A program made the position numbers and the translations under genes. A DNA stretch of 51,248 bases from a virus, in IMG/VR virus record IMGVR_UViG_3300048999_000032, positions 1 through 51,248 of that record; one strand, 5' to 3'. Positions within the stretch are counted from its first letter, which is position 1; every line of letters begins with the position of its first letter. Shown piece by piece: positions 14,389 to 21,049 of this stretch. Below the pieces are notes generated by a model. That model was not told where the DNA came from. It did not search any database and saw nothing but the letters and a program-made list of their open reading frames with translations.

Positions 14389-14774
14389 GCGGGCACCTCC
14401 GAGAATGTGAGCTTGATGAAGCAGGCGATGCCGGGCAGGGTGCAGGCTTCATCGGAAGCGGTGAAGGTGACGGCCTTCAGGTACTGGTCGTCGTCACCGG
14501 GCAGTAGGCCGTAGTCCCCGACCACGCCATCGATCGCAGCCTTCGCCGCAGGCTGTAAGTTGTGCGCGTCGCGGGTCCGCTTCAGCGGAGGCCACGAGAC
14601 CTCGACGCTTAGGGTCGCCGCTTGCATCTTCGCCGGGTGCAGATAGCGTGCCCACACGAGCGCCATGTCCCGGATCGTGCGGGTGCGGCGTGCTTTGTCG
14701 AAGTGGTTGAGGCGCTGGTTGCTCGTGAGCAGGTTGTCCCTGCTGAGCGCGATCCCGATGGCTACTTGCTCCAC
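14385..14774 (-). CDS. RusA-like Holliday junction resolvase
   Basis: 129 residues. The N-terminal SNQRLNHFDKARRTRTIRDM, central RDAHNLQPAAKAAIDGVVGD and GLLPGDDDQYL match RusA-type endodeoxyribonucleases, whose catalytic acidic residues lie in the D..NL...K..DG and DDD segments. GTG at 14774 overlaps the upstream gene by 13 bases. It would process recombination intermediates made with the Sak4-like protein. Confidence 0.75.
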   Translation of the reverse strand: MEQVAIGIALSRDNLLTSNQRLNHFDKARRTRTIRDMALVWARYLHPAKMQAATLSVEVSWPPLKRTRDAHNLQPAAKAAIDGVVGDYGLLPGDDDQYLKAVTFTASDEACTLPGIACFIKLTFSEVPA

Positions 14775-15013
14775 TTCGCCACCCGCTTTCCTGCGTCAGT
14801 GAGGGACCATGTCTGATCCCAGGTCACGAACCCATGGCGGTGCAGGGCGTGCATCGTGTTCGGGTGGGCCGTCAGTTCGCCACCGCTTGCCAGCTGCTCA
14901 ACAGCAGCACGGGCGGGCTTGGACAGGCGGCTCCAGATGCGCTGAGCGACCAGGACCTCAGCGAGAAGCGGCACACCTTCTCGCGGTTGCATCTCGATCT
15001 TCCAGTCGCTCAT
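14762..15013 (-). CDS. Winged-helix-like protein, 83 aa
   Basis: MSDWKIEMQPREGVPLLAEV then LSKPARAAVEQLASGGELTA and RHGFVTWDQTWSLTDAGKRV fit a small winged helix (helix, helix, wing, then LTDAG). GGGGAGGAACCCG precedes the ATG. Likely DNA binding. Confidence 0.68.
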   Translation of the reverse strand: MSDWKIEMQPREGVPLLAEVLVAQRIWSRLSKPARAAVEQLASGGELTAHPNTMHALHRHGFVTWDQTWSLTDAGKRVAKWSK

Positions 15014-15038
15014 CGGGTTCCTCCCCTGTCGGTTGATG

Positions 15039-15057
15039 GCCCTGCCCCCAGCAGGGC
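15039..15057. terminator. Short GC hairpin
   Basis: GCCCTGC at 15039-15045 pairs with GCAGGGC at 15051-15057 around a 5-base loop. A T-rich CTTTT follows on the plus-strand side, but no plus-strand gene ends here. On the minus strand it lies between a tiny open frame and the winged-helix gene, so attenuation is possible. The rest of 15014-15132 shows no larger gene. Confidence 0.45.
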
Positions 15058-15093
15058 GGGCGACTTTTAGTTACTGACTGACTCCGAAGAGCC

Positions 15094-15117
15094 TCACCAC
15101 TCCCATCCGCGACGCAT
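15094..15117 (-). CDS. Possible tryptophan-rich leader peptide (7 codons)
   Basis: An ATG with an excellent GGAGGTGAGG six bases upstream opens MRRGWEW, two tryptophans in seven residues, followed about 35 bases later by a hairpin. This may be a leader peptide, or only a strong ribosome site of chance origin. Confidence 0.3.
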   Translation of the reverse strand: MRRGWEW

Positions 15118-15132
15118 CGTCCTCACCTCCGA

Positions 15133-15270
15133 TCAGGTCGATTGGCCCGGATGTATGCGGTCCGGGCAGCTGTGGCGTCCGCTGTCGACTGCGGGGTCCA
15201 GGTCGTCGAACGGAGCCGGCCAGATCACCTCGCGGACAGCGTCGAGCAGGCAGTGCAGGAGCTCCCTCAT
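15133..15270 (-). CDS. Small protein, 45 aa
   Basis: MRELLHCLLDAVREVIWPAP then FDDLDPAVDSGRHS. AGGAGG stands five bases before the ATG and the start overlaps the YunG-like stop as ATGA. An amphipathic N-terminal helix may associate with membrane or protein. Function unknown. Confidence 0.68.
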   Translation of the reverse strand: MRELLHCLLDAVREVIWPAPFDDLDPAVDSGRHSCPDRIHPGQST

Positions 15271-15656
15271 AACGCCTCCTGGAGAAGCCGCAGACGACTA
15301 ACAGGCGGCTTGCCGGACCGCCCCAGGTAGACCGGGATGAGGTCACGCCAGTAGCCGCACACCACCTCATTGAGGCCGTACTGATCGCCGGTGAGGTCGA
15401 TGATGATGTCGTCCACCTGCAGCCAGCAGTGCTCGTCAGTGACGCGTTTCGAGTCCAGCCAGACCGTGCCTTCGAAGTAGTCCGTGTCGACGCCGTGGTC
15501 GGTCTTCAACTGTTGCTGCAGCCACGCCGAAGTGACTCCGCACTGACCTACCGGCGACCCGGCTTCACCGTCGCCGTGTGCCGTGTCCGGGGTCCATGCC
15601 TGCCGGACCGTGGCGCGGTAGGCGGCGAGTAGAGGCCGTAGTTCCTGCGGGGTCAT
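15267..15656 (-). CDS. YunG-like papain-fold protein
   Basis: 129 residues. GQCGVTSAWLQQQL with Cys39, DEHCWLQVDD with His76 and IIDLTGDQYG with Asp87 match the YunG family, whose fold resembles NlpC/transglutaminase-type cysteine hydrolases. All three presumed catalytic positions are present. The substrate is unknown. A peptide or amide bond in a host protein would be a sensible target for an early phage gene (inference). Confidence 0.72.
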   Translation of the reverse strand: MTPQELRPLLAAYRATVRQAWTPDTAHGDGEAGSPVGQCGVTSAWLQQQLKTDHGVDTDYFEGTVWLDSKRVTDEHCWLQVDDIIIDLTGDQYGLNEVVCGYWRDLIPVYLGRSGKPPVSRLRLLQEAL

Positions 15657-15829
15657 CAGGCTCCGTCCCAGATGTGGTCGTTGGTGGTGTCGGCCTTGCA
15701 GCGCTCTAGGGCCGCCTCGGTGGCATCCCGCTCTACGTGCTCGCGGTGGTACCAGTGCTTGAAGAGCACAGCGAGGACGAAGAGCCAGGCGATGCCGAAC
15801 CAGAACCAGATCGCTGCCTGCGGGATCAT
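15656..15829 (-). CDS. Single-pass membrane protein, 57 aa
   Basis: MIPQAAIWFWFGIAWLFVLA is one transmembrane helix, followed by a cytoplasmic charged helix (HREHVERDATEAALERCKAD). ATGA and TGATG overlaps on either side. Function unknown; one of several early-operon membrane mini-proteins. Confidence 0.75.
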   Translation of the reverse strand: MIPQAAIWFWFGIAWLFVLAVLFKHWYHREHVERDATEAALERCKADTTNDHIWDGA

Positions 15830-16059
15830 GTCCGCCTCGCTCGTACGGGATAGGCGCTGCACAGGCTGAGGAAGCGATCGGCGAACGAGTCCGTGACGTA
15901 CTTCCGGAAGGCCGCAGAGTCCGGCGCGGGGTCGCTGGCTGCTGCTGGTTGCAGGATCGCCAGCAGGCGGTCGGCGTGGACGTTGGGCGGGTCGTAGGGC
16001 TCACCCTTGCGTACCGCTTTGAAGCGGTCTCTGCTGAGTTTGATCGGCGCCGAAGTCAT
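15826..16059 (-). CDS. Hypothetical protein, 77 aa
   Basis: MTSAPIKLSRDRFKAVRKGE leads to an alanine-rich helix and KYVTDSFADRFLSLCSAYPV. No recognised family. Overlaps fix both ends. Confidence 0.7.
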   Translation of the reverse strand: MTSAPIKLSRDRFKAVRKGEPYDPPNVHADRLLAILQPAAASDPAPDSAAFRKYVTDSFADRFLSLCSAYPVRARRT

Positions 16060-16637
16060 CGCTGCACCGACTTCGGCTCGTCGTCTCCCTTGAGCGTCAC
16101 CTTGAACATCTGGTTCGCGGCGACGTGGTAAACGACGATGCCTTCGGGGTCCATGAATCCAGGCATCGCCGCCGAGCCGTTGGCGCGCAGGCCTTCGAGG
16201 CAGTAGTCGATGAACTTCTGGTTGTACGGTCCGGAGTACAGGACCGGTACGACGTCGAGTCCTTCGTTGATCAGGTCAACGACCGCCTCGTTGTCTTCGT
16301 CTTCGAAGACGTCCTGCCAGCGTTTGACGTTGAACAGGCTGAACCGCTTGGCGGTCTTCTCCAGTCCGTACTTGCGCTGGATGCCGCCACCCCACCACTC
16401 GCCGAAGTGATAGCCCTCACCAAGCACCTCGCGCAGCTGGTCGGCATTCTTCTGCACCCACGCCGCAAACCCGAAGTTGTCTTCCTCTGGGGTGATCACG
16501 CGAGAGCGGGACTGCGCGCCTACCTCGCCGGTCTCGGTGACGATGATCGCGGCGTTGGTGCCGTCGATCTTCTCGGTCACGTAGATCTCGCGGTTGAGGC
16601 GTGCGATCTTCGGCCACGCCTTGAACTCGATGGTCAT
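16056..16637 (-). CDS. RNA ligase family protein (Rnl2-like)
   Basis: 193 residues. Nucleotidyltransferase motif I is TEKIDGTN with Lys23 as the adenylation site; motif III region HFGEWWGGGIQRKYGLE; FSLFNVKRW; motif IV PEGIVVYH and motif V FKVTLKGD. The short length and lack of extra domains match phage Rnl2-type ligases that seal nicks in RNA, often to repair tRNAs cut by host defences. No polynucleotide kinase partner is seen. Confidence 0.82.
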   Translation of the reverse strand: MTIEFKAWPKIARLNREIYVTEKIDGTNAAIIVTETGEVGAQSRSRVITPEEDNFGFAAWVQKNADQLREVLGEGYHFGEWWGGGIQRKYGLEKTAKRFSLFNVKRWQDVFEDEDNEAVVDLINEGLDVVPVLYSGPYNQKFIDYCLEGLRANGSAAMPGFMDPEGIVVYHVAANQMFKVTLKGDDEPKSVQR

Positions 16638-17185
16638 CTGTCTTCCTCGTGGAATCTCGTGAGTGGGTCTTCGTCGTAGGTCTGGCCGGCGAGCAGGTCC
16701 TCGAACGTGCCGTCGACCGAATAGGTGAGCCAGAGGTTGCCTTCGGGGTTCACCCAGGTCGTCACGATCTGGCCGTGCACGGACTTGTGGGTGGCTGCGT
16801 ACGCACTGCCGTCGAGTAACGCGATCCAGAAAAGCCAAGCGCGTTCATCGGCGAGCTTCACGAGCAACCGATCCGGCCAGTCCGGGTGTGGACCTACCGA
16901 CAGCGGCAGACGCTCCGGGGTCATCTGGCGGGTCAGGTAGAACACGACCTGCGCGTACGCCTGCACCAACCTCGCCGGCTCCTGCACCTCGAGCACGGAT
17001 GCGCCTGAGTGGCCGTGTAGCGCTTCGATGTGGCGAATGTCGGTGTACACGGCAACTGATGGGGTGGGACTGTCCCAGTGCATAGCGACGAGACCTGACG
17101 AGAATTCGCAGATCGTCGCCACGGCGCCGGTTCCGCTGACTGTGCTGATGTCGCGGTGTCGGTGGAGTGTGTAGAGCGTCGTCAT
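16634..17185 (-). CDS. Hypothetical protein, 183 aa
   Basis: MTTLYTLHRHRDISTVSGTG is followed by a beta-rich domain (AVYTDIRHIEALHGHSGASV) and LLVKLADERAWLFWIALLDG. GGGGAG precedes the ATG. I recognise no family. Coupled to the RNA ligase gene by ATGA. Confidence 0.7.
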   Translation of the reverse strand: MTTLYTLHRHRDISTVSGTGAVATICEFSSGLVAMHWDSPTPSVAVYTDIRHIEALHGHSGASVLEVQEPARLVQAYAQVVFYLTRQMTPERLPLSVGPHPDWPDRLLVKLADERAWLFWIALLDGSAYAATHKSVHGQIVTTWVNPEGNLWLTYSVDGTFEDLLAGQTYDEDPLTRFHEEDR

Positions 17186-17265
17186 CGCCAGCTCCCCGTA
17201 CGCCATAGCATCCACAAACCCGCAACAGCGGCGACGGAGACGGCTGTCAGGAACACGCCGGTCAT
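17182..17265 (-). CDS. Membrane micro-protein, 27 aa
   Basis: MTGVFLTAVSVAAVAGLWML ends WRTGSWR, one hydrophobic helix with a basic end. It exactly bridges the neighbouring genes with ATGA on both sides. Function unknown. Confidence 0.65.
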   Translation of the reverse strand: MTGVFLTAVSVAAVAGLWMLWRTGSWR

Positions 17266-17723
17266 GACGGGCCACCGATCAGCGCAATGACGGCATCCGC
17301 TGCGGCCAGGGATTCGTGCCAGGTGATCTCGCCAGGGAGTGCCTTGTAGATCGCGTCCTGAATCTCATCCCGGTCGATTGTTGGTGTGGCTCCCTCGTGG
17401 GCTTTGAACAGTTCCTCAACGGCTCGGCGAGCCATCCCGAGCGCAAGGTTGTGGATGTGGGATCGCGGGAGCCGTTCGCCTTCGATGGCTGCCACGATCT
17501 CTTCCAGGTGGGGCGATGACGGGGCGGCAGCGAGACCGCCCTCGCCGTCCCTTCGTACGGGCAGAGCCGCCCCGTCATCGGTCAGGTGAGGCAGTGCGGC
17601 TTCCAGAGCGGTGCGGACGGTGGCGTCGAGGCCGGACCGGGGGTCGTAGCACTTGATCCCGTTGTGGCCGTGGTCGAACAGCACGTCCAGTGCTGCCTCT
17701 ACGGCTTCGTCGGTGAGCTTCAC
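17262..17723 (-). CDS. Hypothetical protein, 153 aa
   Basis: GTG 17723 has GGAGGGAAGCC upstream and a GTGA overlap. MKLTDEAVEAALDVLFDHGH and VRTALEAALPHL are helical segments recalling small phage proteins built of one repeated helical motif. The C-terminus has PGEITWHESLAAADAVIALI. Function unknown. Confidence 0.7.
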   Translation of the reverse strand: MKLTDEAVEAALDVLFDHGHNGIKCYDPRSGLDATVRTALEAALPHLTDDGAALPVRRDGEGGLAAAPSSPHLEEIVAAIEGERLPRSHIHNLALGMARRAVEELFKAHEGATPTIDRDEIQDAIYKALPGEITWHESLAAADAVIALIGGPS

Positions 17724-17908
17724 GGCTTCCCTCCATCCAGCACGTGGAACGCGGGCTTGCCGAACGTCACCCTCGAAACCCAGGCACGGGCCTCGGCGAC
17801 ACATGCAGGCAGGGCACACACCGGGGCTGAGGCGTAGTAGTCCTCTATGCCGACGAGGGGATGAGACGTGACGAGACCAGCGGACGTGGCGCCACAGATG
17901 CAGTTCAC
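17720..17908 (-). CDS. Cysteine-rich small protein, 62 aa
   Basis: MNCICGATSAGLVTSHPLVG with CALPACVAEARAWVSRVTFG gives CXC and CX4C pairs plus a histidine. GGAGG lies six bases before the GTG start. A probable zinc-binding domain of unknown role. Confidence 0.7.
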   Translation of the reverse strand: MNCICGATSAGLVTSHPLVGIEDYYASAPVCALPACVAEARAWVSRVTFGKPAFHVLDGGKP

Positions 17909-18216
17909 GGCTTGCCTCCGATGCGCAGTTGGCGCTCAAGCTCAGCGATCTCCTGCTCACGCTTGGCCAGCTCTTCCTGCAGGCGCTTCGGGTCCAGCTG
18001 GTCGGCGGCATTGAAGAGCCAGACGAACGGCCACCGGAACGGCCAGAACAGGAACGTCATCGCAGCACCCATCTGCACGGCGCTGCGCTGCGTGTTGTCG
18101 TACGACCACGACTTGCGCGCCCGGACCCACAGATTCGGCATGTCCTTGAGCGCCAGGACATAGCCGATCGCGAAGTACGCGGCAACCGACCCGAGAGTGA
18201 TCAACAGTGCGAGCAT
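17905..18216 (-). CDS. Membrane protein with coiled-coil tail, 103 aa
   Basis: MLALLITLGSVAAYFAIGYV is a transmembrane helix; FLFWPFRWPFVWLF forms a second hydrophobic patch; the C-terminus AKREQEIAELERQLR is a coiled coil. TGATG overlap sets the start. Function unknown. Confidence 0.74.
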   Translation of the reverse strand: MLALLITLGSVAAYFAIGYVLALKDMPNLWVRARKSWSYDNTQRSAVQMGAAMTFLFWPFRWPFVWLFNAADQLDPKRLQEELAKREQEIAELERQLRIGGKP

Positions 18217-18491
18217 CACGCACCCCGCTTCGGATCGTTGACGACCCTGACGTGAACGCGGATCCCCAGTACTTCCTTGGACCAGACGCCGTTGACGACC
18301 TGCGACCGCATGATCCGGCCACCCACAGCGGCACGCCACGCCAGCACCTCGAAGTCAGTGCCTTCGACCAGCACCCACAGGCGCCCGTTCTCAGTGGCGT
18401 ACTCCCACTTGCCCTGCCAGAGCTGTGGGTGGAGGGCAACCACGTCCTCGATCCACGCCATTGTCGCGGAGTGGCGCTCTTCGGTGGCCAT
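18216..18491 (-). CDS. Hypothetical protein, 91 aa
   Basis: MATEERHSATMAWIEDVVAL, WQGKWEYATENGRLWVLVEG and FEVLAWRAAVGGR suggest a small alpha/beta protein. ATG 18491 overlaps the upstream TGA; a GTG three bases earlier is an alternative. No family is recognised. Confidence 0.68.
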   Translation of the reverse strand: MATEERHSATMAWIEDVVALHPQLWQGKWEYATENGRLWVLVEGTDFEVLAWRAAVGGRIMRSQVVNGVWSKEVLGIRVHVRVVNDPKRGA

Positions 18492-18706
18492 CACCGGATC
18501 TCACCGCCAACCGGCACCAGCTGCGCGTACCACGACTTCAGGTGGAGCAGACCCTCATTGCCGGTCGCGCTGAACGCGTACCGCCAGTTCACCGCGCCGC
18601 CCGCAGGCTTCAGTTCCGCCACAACGAACGCGGCACCGTCCGGCTCGAGGATGATCGTCATGCCGACCTCGACATCGGCGCCGGCTACCGCGAACGGCGC
18701 GGTCAC
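18491..18706 (-). CDS. Beta-rich hypothetical protein, 71 aa
   Basis: MTAPFAVAGADVEVGMTIIL and FVVAELKPAGGAVNWRYAFS form a likely small beta barrel. GTG start at 18706 overlapping the upstream TGA. Function unknown. Confidence 0.68.
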   Translation of the reverse strand: MTAPFAVAGADVEVGMTIILEPDGAAFVVAELKPAGGAVNWRYAFSATGNEGLLHLKSWYAQLVPVGGEIR

Positions 18707-18849
18707 TTCTTGCCTTGCTTCTTCGCACGCTGCCGTGCGACCTCGTCCTTCTTGGCCTTCTGCTCACGCTCGATGTCGACCAGGAACCGGCCCGCCTTCG
18801 TCGCGTGGATCTTGCCCGCGTTCGGCTTCGACTTACCGAAGATCCCCAC
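18703..18849 (-). CDS. Lysine-rich small protein, 48 aa
   Basis: MGIFGKSKPNAGKIHATKAG is followed by a charged helix (REQKAKKDEVARQRAKKQGK). GTG 18849 is preferred because GGGAG lies nine bases upstream, whereas the ATG at 18858 touches that site. Basic, possibly nucleic-acid binding. Confidence 0.65.
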   Translation of the reverse strand: MGIFGKSKPNAGKIHATKAGRFLVDIEREQKAKKDEVARQRAKKQGKK

Positions 18850-18871
18850 TGCTAACATCTCCCTTGTTCGT

Positions 18872-18909
18872 CGCCCCAGGTCCTGACTCGACGGTTGTGG
18901 CCTGGGGCG
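18872..18909. terminator. Long-loop hairpin between genes
   Basis: CGCCCCAGG at 18872-18880 pairs with CCTGGGGCG at 18901-18909, a 9-bp stem with a 20-base loop and no T-run. It marks the only gap between the lysine-rich gene and the 138-residue conserved gene. Confidence 0.5.
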
Positions 18910-18923
18910 TCGGCATGTTCTGA

Positions 18924-19340
18924 CTAGGCGCCCTTCGCGAGCGCGTTGATTGCAGCTGCGAATTCCTTGAGGTGGCTGTACTTCCGTTTGAGCGCGGCAA
19001 TGTCGCGCTCCATGGCCTGCAGCACCAGCGCCCGCGTGAACTCGTCAGCGACGGCATCCACGGTGGGCATGTAGGTGGGCTGAGGGTCGGTGCCGCGGGA
19101 CACCGAGACGAACTCGCGAATGTGCCGCGGTCGCTTCGGGTTGCGGTTGTCCGTGATCTTCACGGACCGGATGAGCCGGCGGGCCTGTTCGCGGCGGTGG
19201 ACTTCGCCTGCGATGGCGTCGTTCCATTCGAACCGGTCATGCAGCGGGTGGTCTTCAGGGCGGGCCAGGTCTACGACCAGCGCAGGCGTTAGTTCCCCGC
19301 GCTGGTCGTAGATGGCCTGAAGGCTGTCACGCAGGCTCAT
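18924..19340 (-). CDS. Conserved phage protein of unknown function, 138 aa
   Basis: MSLRDSLQAIYDQRGELTPA, LVVDLARPEDHPLHDRFEWN and VLQAMERDIAALKRKYSHLK match a family I recognise only as conserved and unannotated in actinophages. AGGTG precedes ATG 19340, which overlaps the end of the pentanucleotide-array frame as ATGA. The role may be linked to the neighbouring array or to recombination. Confidence 0.75.
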   Translation of the reverse strand: MSLRDSLQAIYDQRGELTPALVVDLARPEDHPLHDRFEWNDAIAGEVHRREQARRLIRSVKITDNRNPKRPRHIREFVSVSRGTDPQPTYMPTVDAVADEFTRALVLQAMERDIAALKRKYSHLKEFAAAINALAKGA

Positions 19341-19954
19341 GCCACACCTGCCACGAGATGCCGCGCCCAACCGAGCGATGCCGGGCCCAACCCTGCAGTG
19401 CCCTGCCCAACCTGCCGTGCCGAGCCATACCTGGCCCCGACAAGCCCTAACCGGCCCCACCCAGCCACATCGAGCCGTACCATGCCTGCCAGACCGTGCC
19501 GGGACTTACCCCGACATGCCCCGCCTGCCCCGACATACCGCACCGAGCCCCGCCAAGCCTTGACCTGCCTGCCAAGCCGCGCCATACCTGGCGCTGCCAT
19601 GCTCTGCCGATCCCCGCCTGCCGTGCCCTGACTAGCCGGACCGCGCACTGACGAACCGAGCCACACCCCGCCTGCCACGCCGTAACGGACCATGACGAAC
19701 CGAGCCAAGCCAGGCCGCGCGAAGTCGAACCATGCCTGCCTCGCCATGCCATACCGGGGCTTGACATGCCCAGCCCAGCCAAACCAAGCCTGCCTTGCCG
19801 GAACATGCCGTGACCCGACACGCCTATCCCTGCCTGCCGCGCCGCACCTGACCCCACCGCACCCAACCAAGCCCTGCCGATCCGAGCCTGCCGAGCCCCA
19901 CCACGCCTTGCCGAGACAAGCCGTGCCACGACCTTCCACGCCTGCCGTGCTCAC
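19337..19954 (-). CDS. Possible 205-aa Gly/Ala/Arg/Trp-rich protein encoded by the pentanucleotide array
   Basis: A single frame without stops runs across the whole array. Its GTG start overlaps the upstream TGA (GTGA) and its TGA overlaps the downstream ATG (ATGA), the same junctions as real genes here. The product is low complexity with recurring RQAW, GMARLG and YGMARQAW-like pieces and no recognisable fold. Other frames over the array are also partly open because NNGGC pentamers rarely spell stops, so coding is uncertain. Confidence 0.4.
   Translation of the reverse strand: MSTAGVEGRGTACLGKAWWGSAGSDRQGLVGCGGVRCGAAGRDRRVGSRHVPARQAWFGWAGHVKPRYGMARQAWFDFARPGLARFVMVRYGVAGGVWLGSSVRGPASQGTAGGDRQSMAAPGMARLGRQVKAWRGSVRYVGAGGACRGKSRHGLAGMVRLDVAGWGRLGLVGARYGSARQVGQGTAGLGPASLGWARHLVAGVA
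19341..19950. repeat. Degenerate pentanucleotide (NNGGC/GCCNN) array, about 600 bp
   Basis: The minus strand reads as roughly 120 consecutive five-base units of the form NNGGC or close variants, e.g. TCGGCAAGGCGTGGT and CTCGGCACGGCAGGT. The plus strand is the complementary GCCNN series. Units are conserved only at GG (often GGC); the other positions vary. The transcribed strand product would be GG-rich with three-base spacers. It lies between two conserved genes in the early operon. No other part of the window resembles it. Confidence 0.93.
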
Positions 19955-20574
19955 GACATCACCGTCACGTCGCGGGACGGGTCGATCTTGAAGGTGCCGA
20001 AGTCACCCTTCTTCTCCGGTCGCCACTCCCCGATGCCGCAGCCGAGACCGCCGGCGTCGATCAGGGACAGCACCGACTCACGGGTCAGCGACGACTTCAC
20101 GAACGTGACCTCGAGCTCGGTCGACCACTCCGGGAACTCCGGGCGGTAGCGCAGGTCCGAGCTCCCCATGCCGATGCGGACCACGTCCTCCCGCATGCGC
20201 GGCTCTCCGGTCAGTACGGCGAGCGGCTGCGGGTCAGCGTCGGACAGGACGCCCTTGAAGAACAGGAACTGCCGCAGGTCGGTCATGCGGACGTCCTTGC
20301 CGTAGAACCGGGCCGCCCCGACCGTCGCCGACTTGAAAGCGATCATCGGGAAGCCGTAGCCGTCCTTCGTCCGGTAGAACGCGGCGAGGTACTCGGCTTC
20401 CGGATCACGCGCCACCTTCGGAGACTTCCGGCCCTGCTGCGCGTCGAGCATCTGCTTCTTCGCCTTCTCGCTGAAGCGGTGAACGATGAGCGGCGCAGTG
20501 CCGACGATCGGGACGATGAGCGTCTCGGCGTCGATGCGGGAGATGTTGACCTGTGCGGATGCCGCGGTGACCAT
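19951..20574 (-). CDS. Conserved phage protein of the PLIVHRFSEKAKKQM type
   Basis: 207 residues. IVPIVGTAPLIVHRFSEKAK, GFPMIAFKSATVGAARFYG, VRIGMGSSDLRYRPEFPEW and AGGLGCGIGEWRPEKKGDFG are hallmarks of a family I recognise from many phages without an assigned function. The glycine-rich end and paired beta segments hint at a nucleic-acid-binding alpha/beta fold (inference). AGGAG precedes ATG 20574. It is the first large gene of the early operon, directly upstream of the array. Confidence 0.78.
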   Translation of the reverse strand: MVTAASAQVNISRIDAETLIVPIVGTAPLIVHRFSEKAKKQMLDAQQGRKSPKVARDPEAEYLAAFYRTKDGYGFPMIAFKSATVGAARFYGKDVRMTDLRQFLFFKGVLSDADPQPLAVLTGEPRMREDVVRIGMGSSDLRYRPEFPEWSTELEVTFVKSSLTRESVLSLIDAGGLGCGIGEWRPEKKGDFGTFKIDPSRDVTVMS

Positions 20575-20595
20575 GCGATACTCCTTGTGTGTTGT

Positions 20596-20630
20596 AAGGG
20601 CTGGTGTCTCTTTCCGGGGATCCAGCCCTT
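20596..20630. terminator. Hairpin in the leader of the conserved gene
   Basis: AAGGGCTGG (20596-20604) pairs with CCAGCCCTT (20622-20630). It sits upstream of the gene at 19951-20574 on the minus strand. On the plus strand it is followed by CGGCTTTTCTC, so it could terminate rightward read-through. Confidence 0.5.
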
Positions 20631-20654
20631 CGGCTTTTCTCTTGTGAAGTGGAG

Positions 20655-20715
20655 CTCCTGATGGCCGCCGCCAGACCGGACCGGGGGGCAGTCCGCGGCC
20701 GATGGCCATCAGGAG
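20655..20715. terminator. 12-bp perfect inverted repeat after the Xis-like gene
   Basis: CTCCTGATGGCC (20655-20666) is the exact reverse complement of GGCCATCAGGAG (20704-20715), with further GC pairing inside the loop. It begins 3 bp past the stop of the HTH gene on the minus strand, where it may limit read-through from the early promoter. There is no T-run. Confidence 0.55.
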
Positions 20716-20717
20716 GA

Positions 20718-20912
20718 CTAGGCGACCGTCCGTGTGTTCCGGTCGATGTACTGCTGCAGGTCTGCTTCCGCGACGCGGGACTTCCCGCGGACCTCGACAA
20801 CCGGCAGGTCGCCGTCAGAGATCAGGCGGTACACGGTGTTGCGGCTGACCTTCAGCCGGTCGGCCACCTGCGGGATGGTGAGCACCTCGGCGGGAATTCG
20901 CTCGTCGCTCAC
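20718..20912 (-). CDS. Excisionase-like HTH protein, 64 aa
   Basis: MSDERIPAEVLTIPQVADRL, KVSRNTVYRLISDGDLPVVE and RGKSRVAEADLQQYI form a winged HTH_17/MerR-like domain used by excisionases and Cox-type regulators. The GTG at 20912 overlaps the membrane micro-gene by GTGA. It is the second gene of the leftward operon, opposite the integrase module; likely excisionase or early regulator. Confidence 0.75.
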   Translation of the reverse strand: MSDERIPAEVLTIPQVADRLKVSRNTVYRLISDGDLPVVEVRGKSRVAEADLQQYIDRNTRTVA

Positions 20913-21010
20913 GCGATCACCAACCAAATCAGTAGGAGCGCGACGACGGCCACGCGGACCATAAGGAGCGGGCAGCCTTTCGGCTTCGGAGACTCCTTCA
21001 TTAACCACAT
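20909..21010 (-). CDS. Single-pass membrane mini-protein, 33 aa
   Basis: MWLMKESPKPKGCPLLMVRV is followed by AVVALLLIWLVIA, a hydrophobic C-terminal helix. GGAGG lies five bases before the ATG. It is the first gene of the leftward early operon. Function unknown. Confidence 0.72.
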   Translation of the reverse strand: MWLMKESPKPKGCPLLMVRVAVVALLLIWLVIA

Positions 21011-21049
21011 CTGAGCCTCCGTGCATCACGCTGAATCTGAGTGTGTCTT

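Noticed and set aside
19692-19991. Plus-strand open frames over the pentanucleotide array
   Set aside because: GCCNN pentamers rarely produce stops; these frames run against the operon and do not join neighbours.
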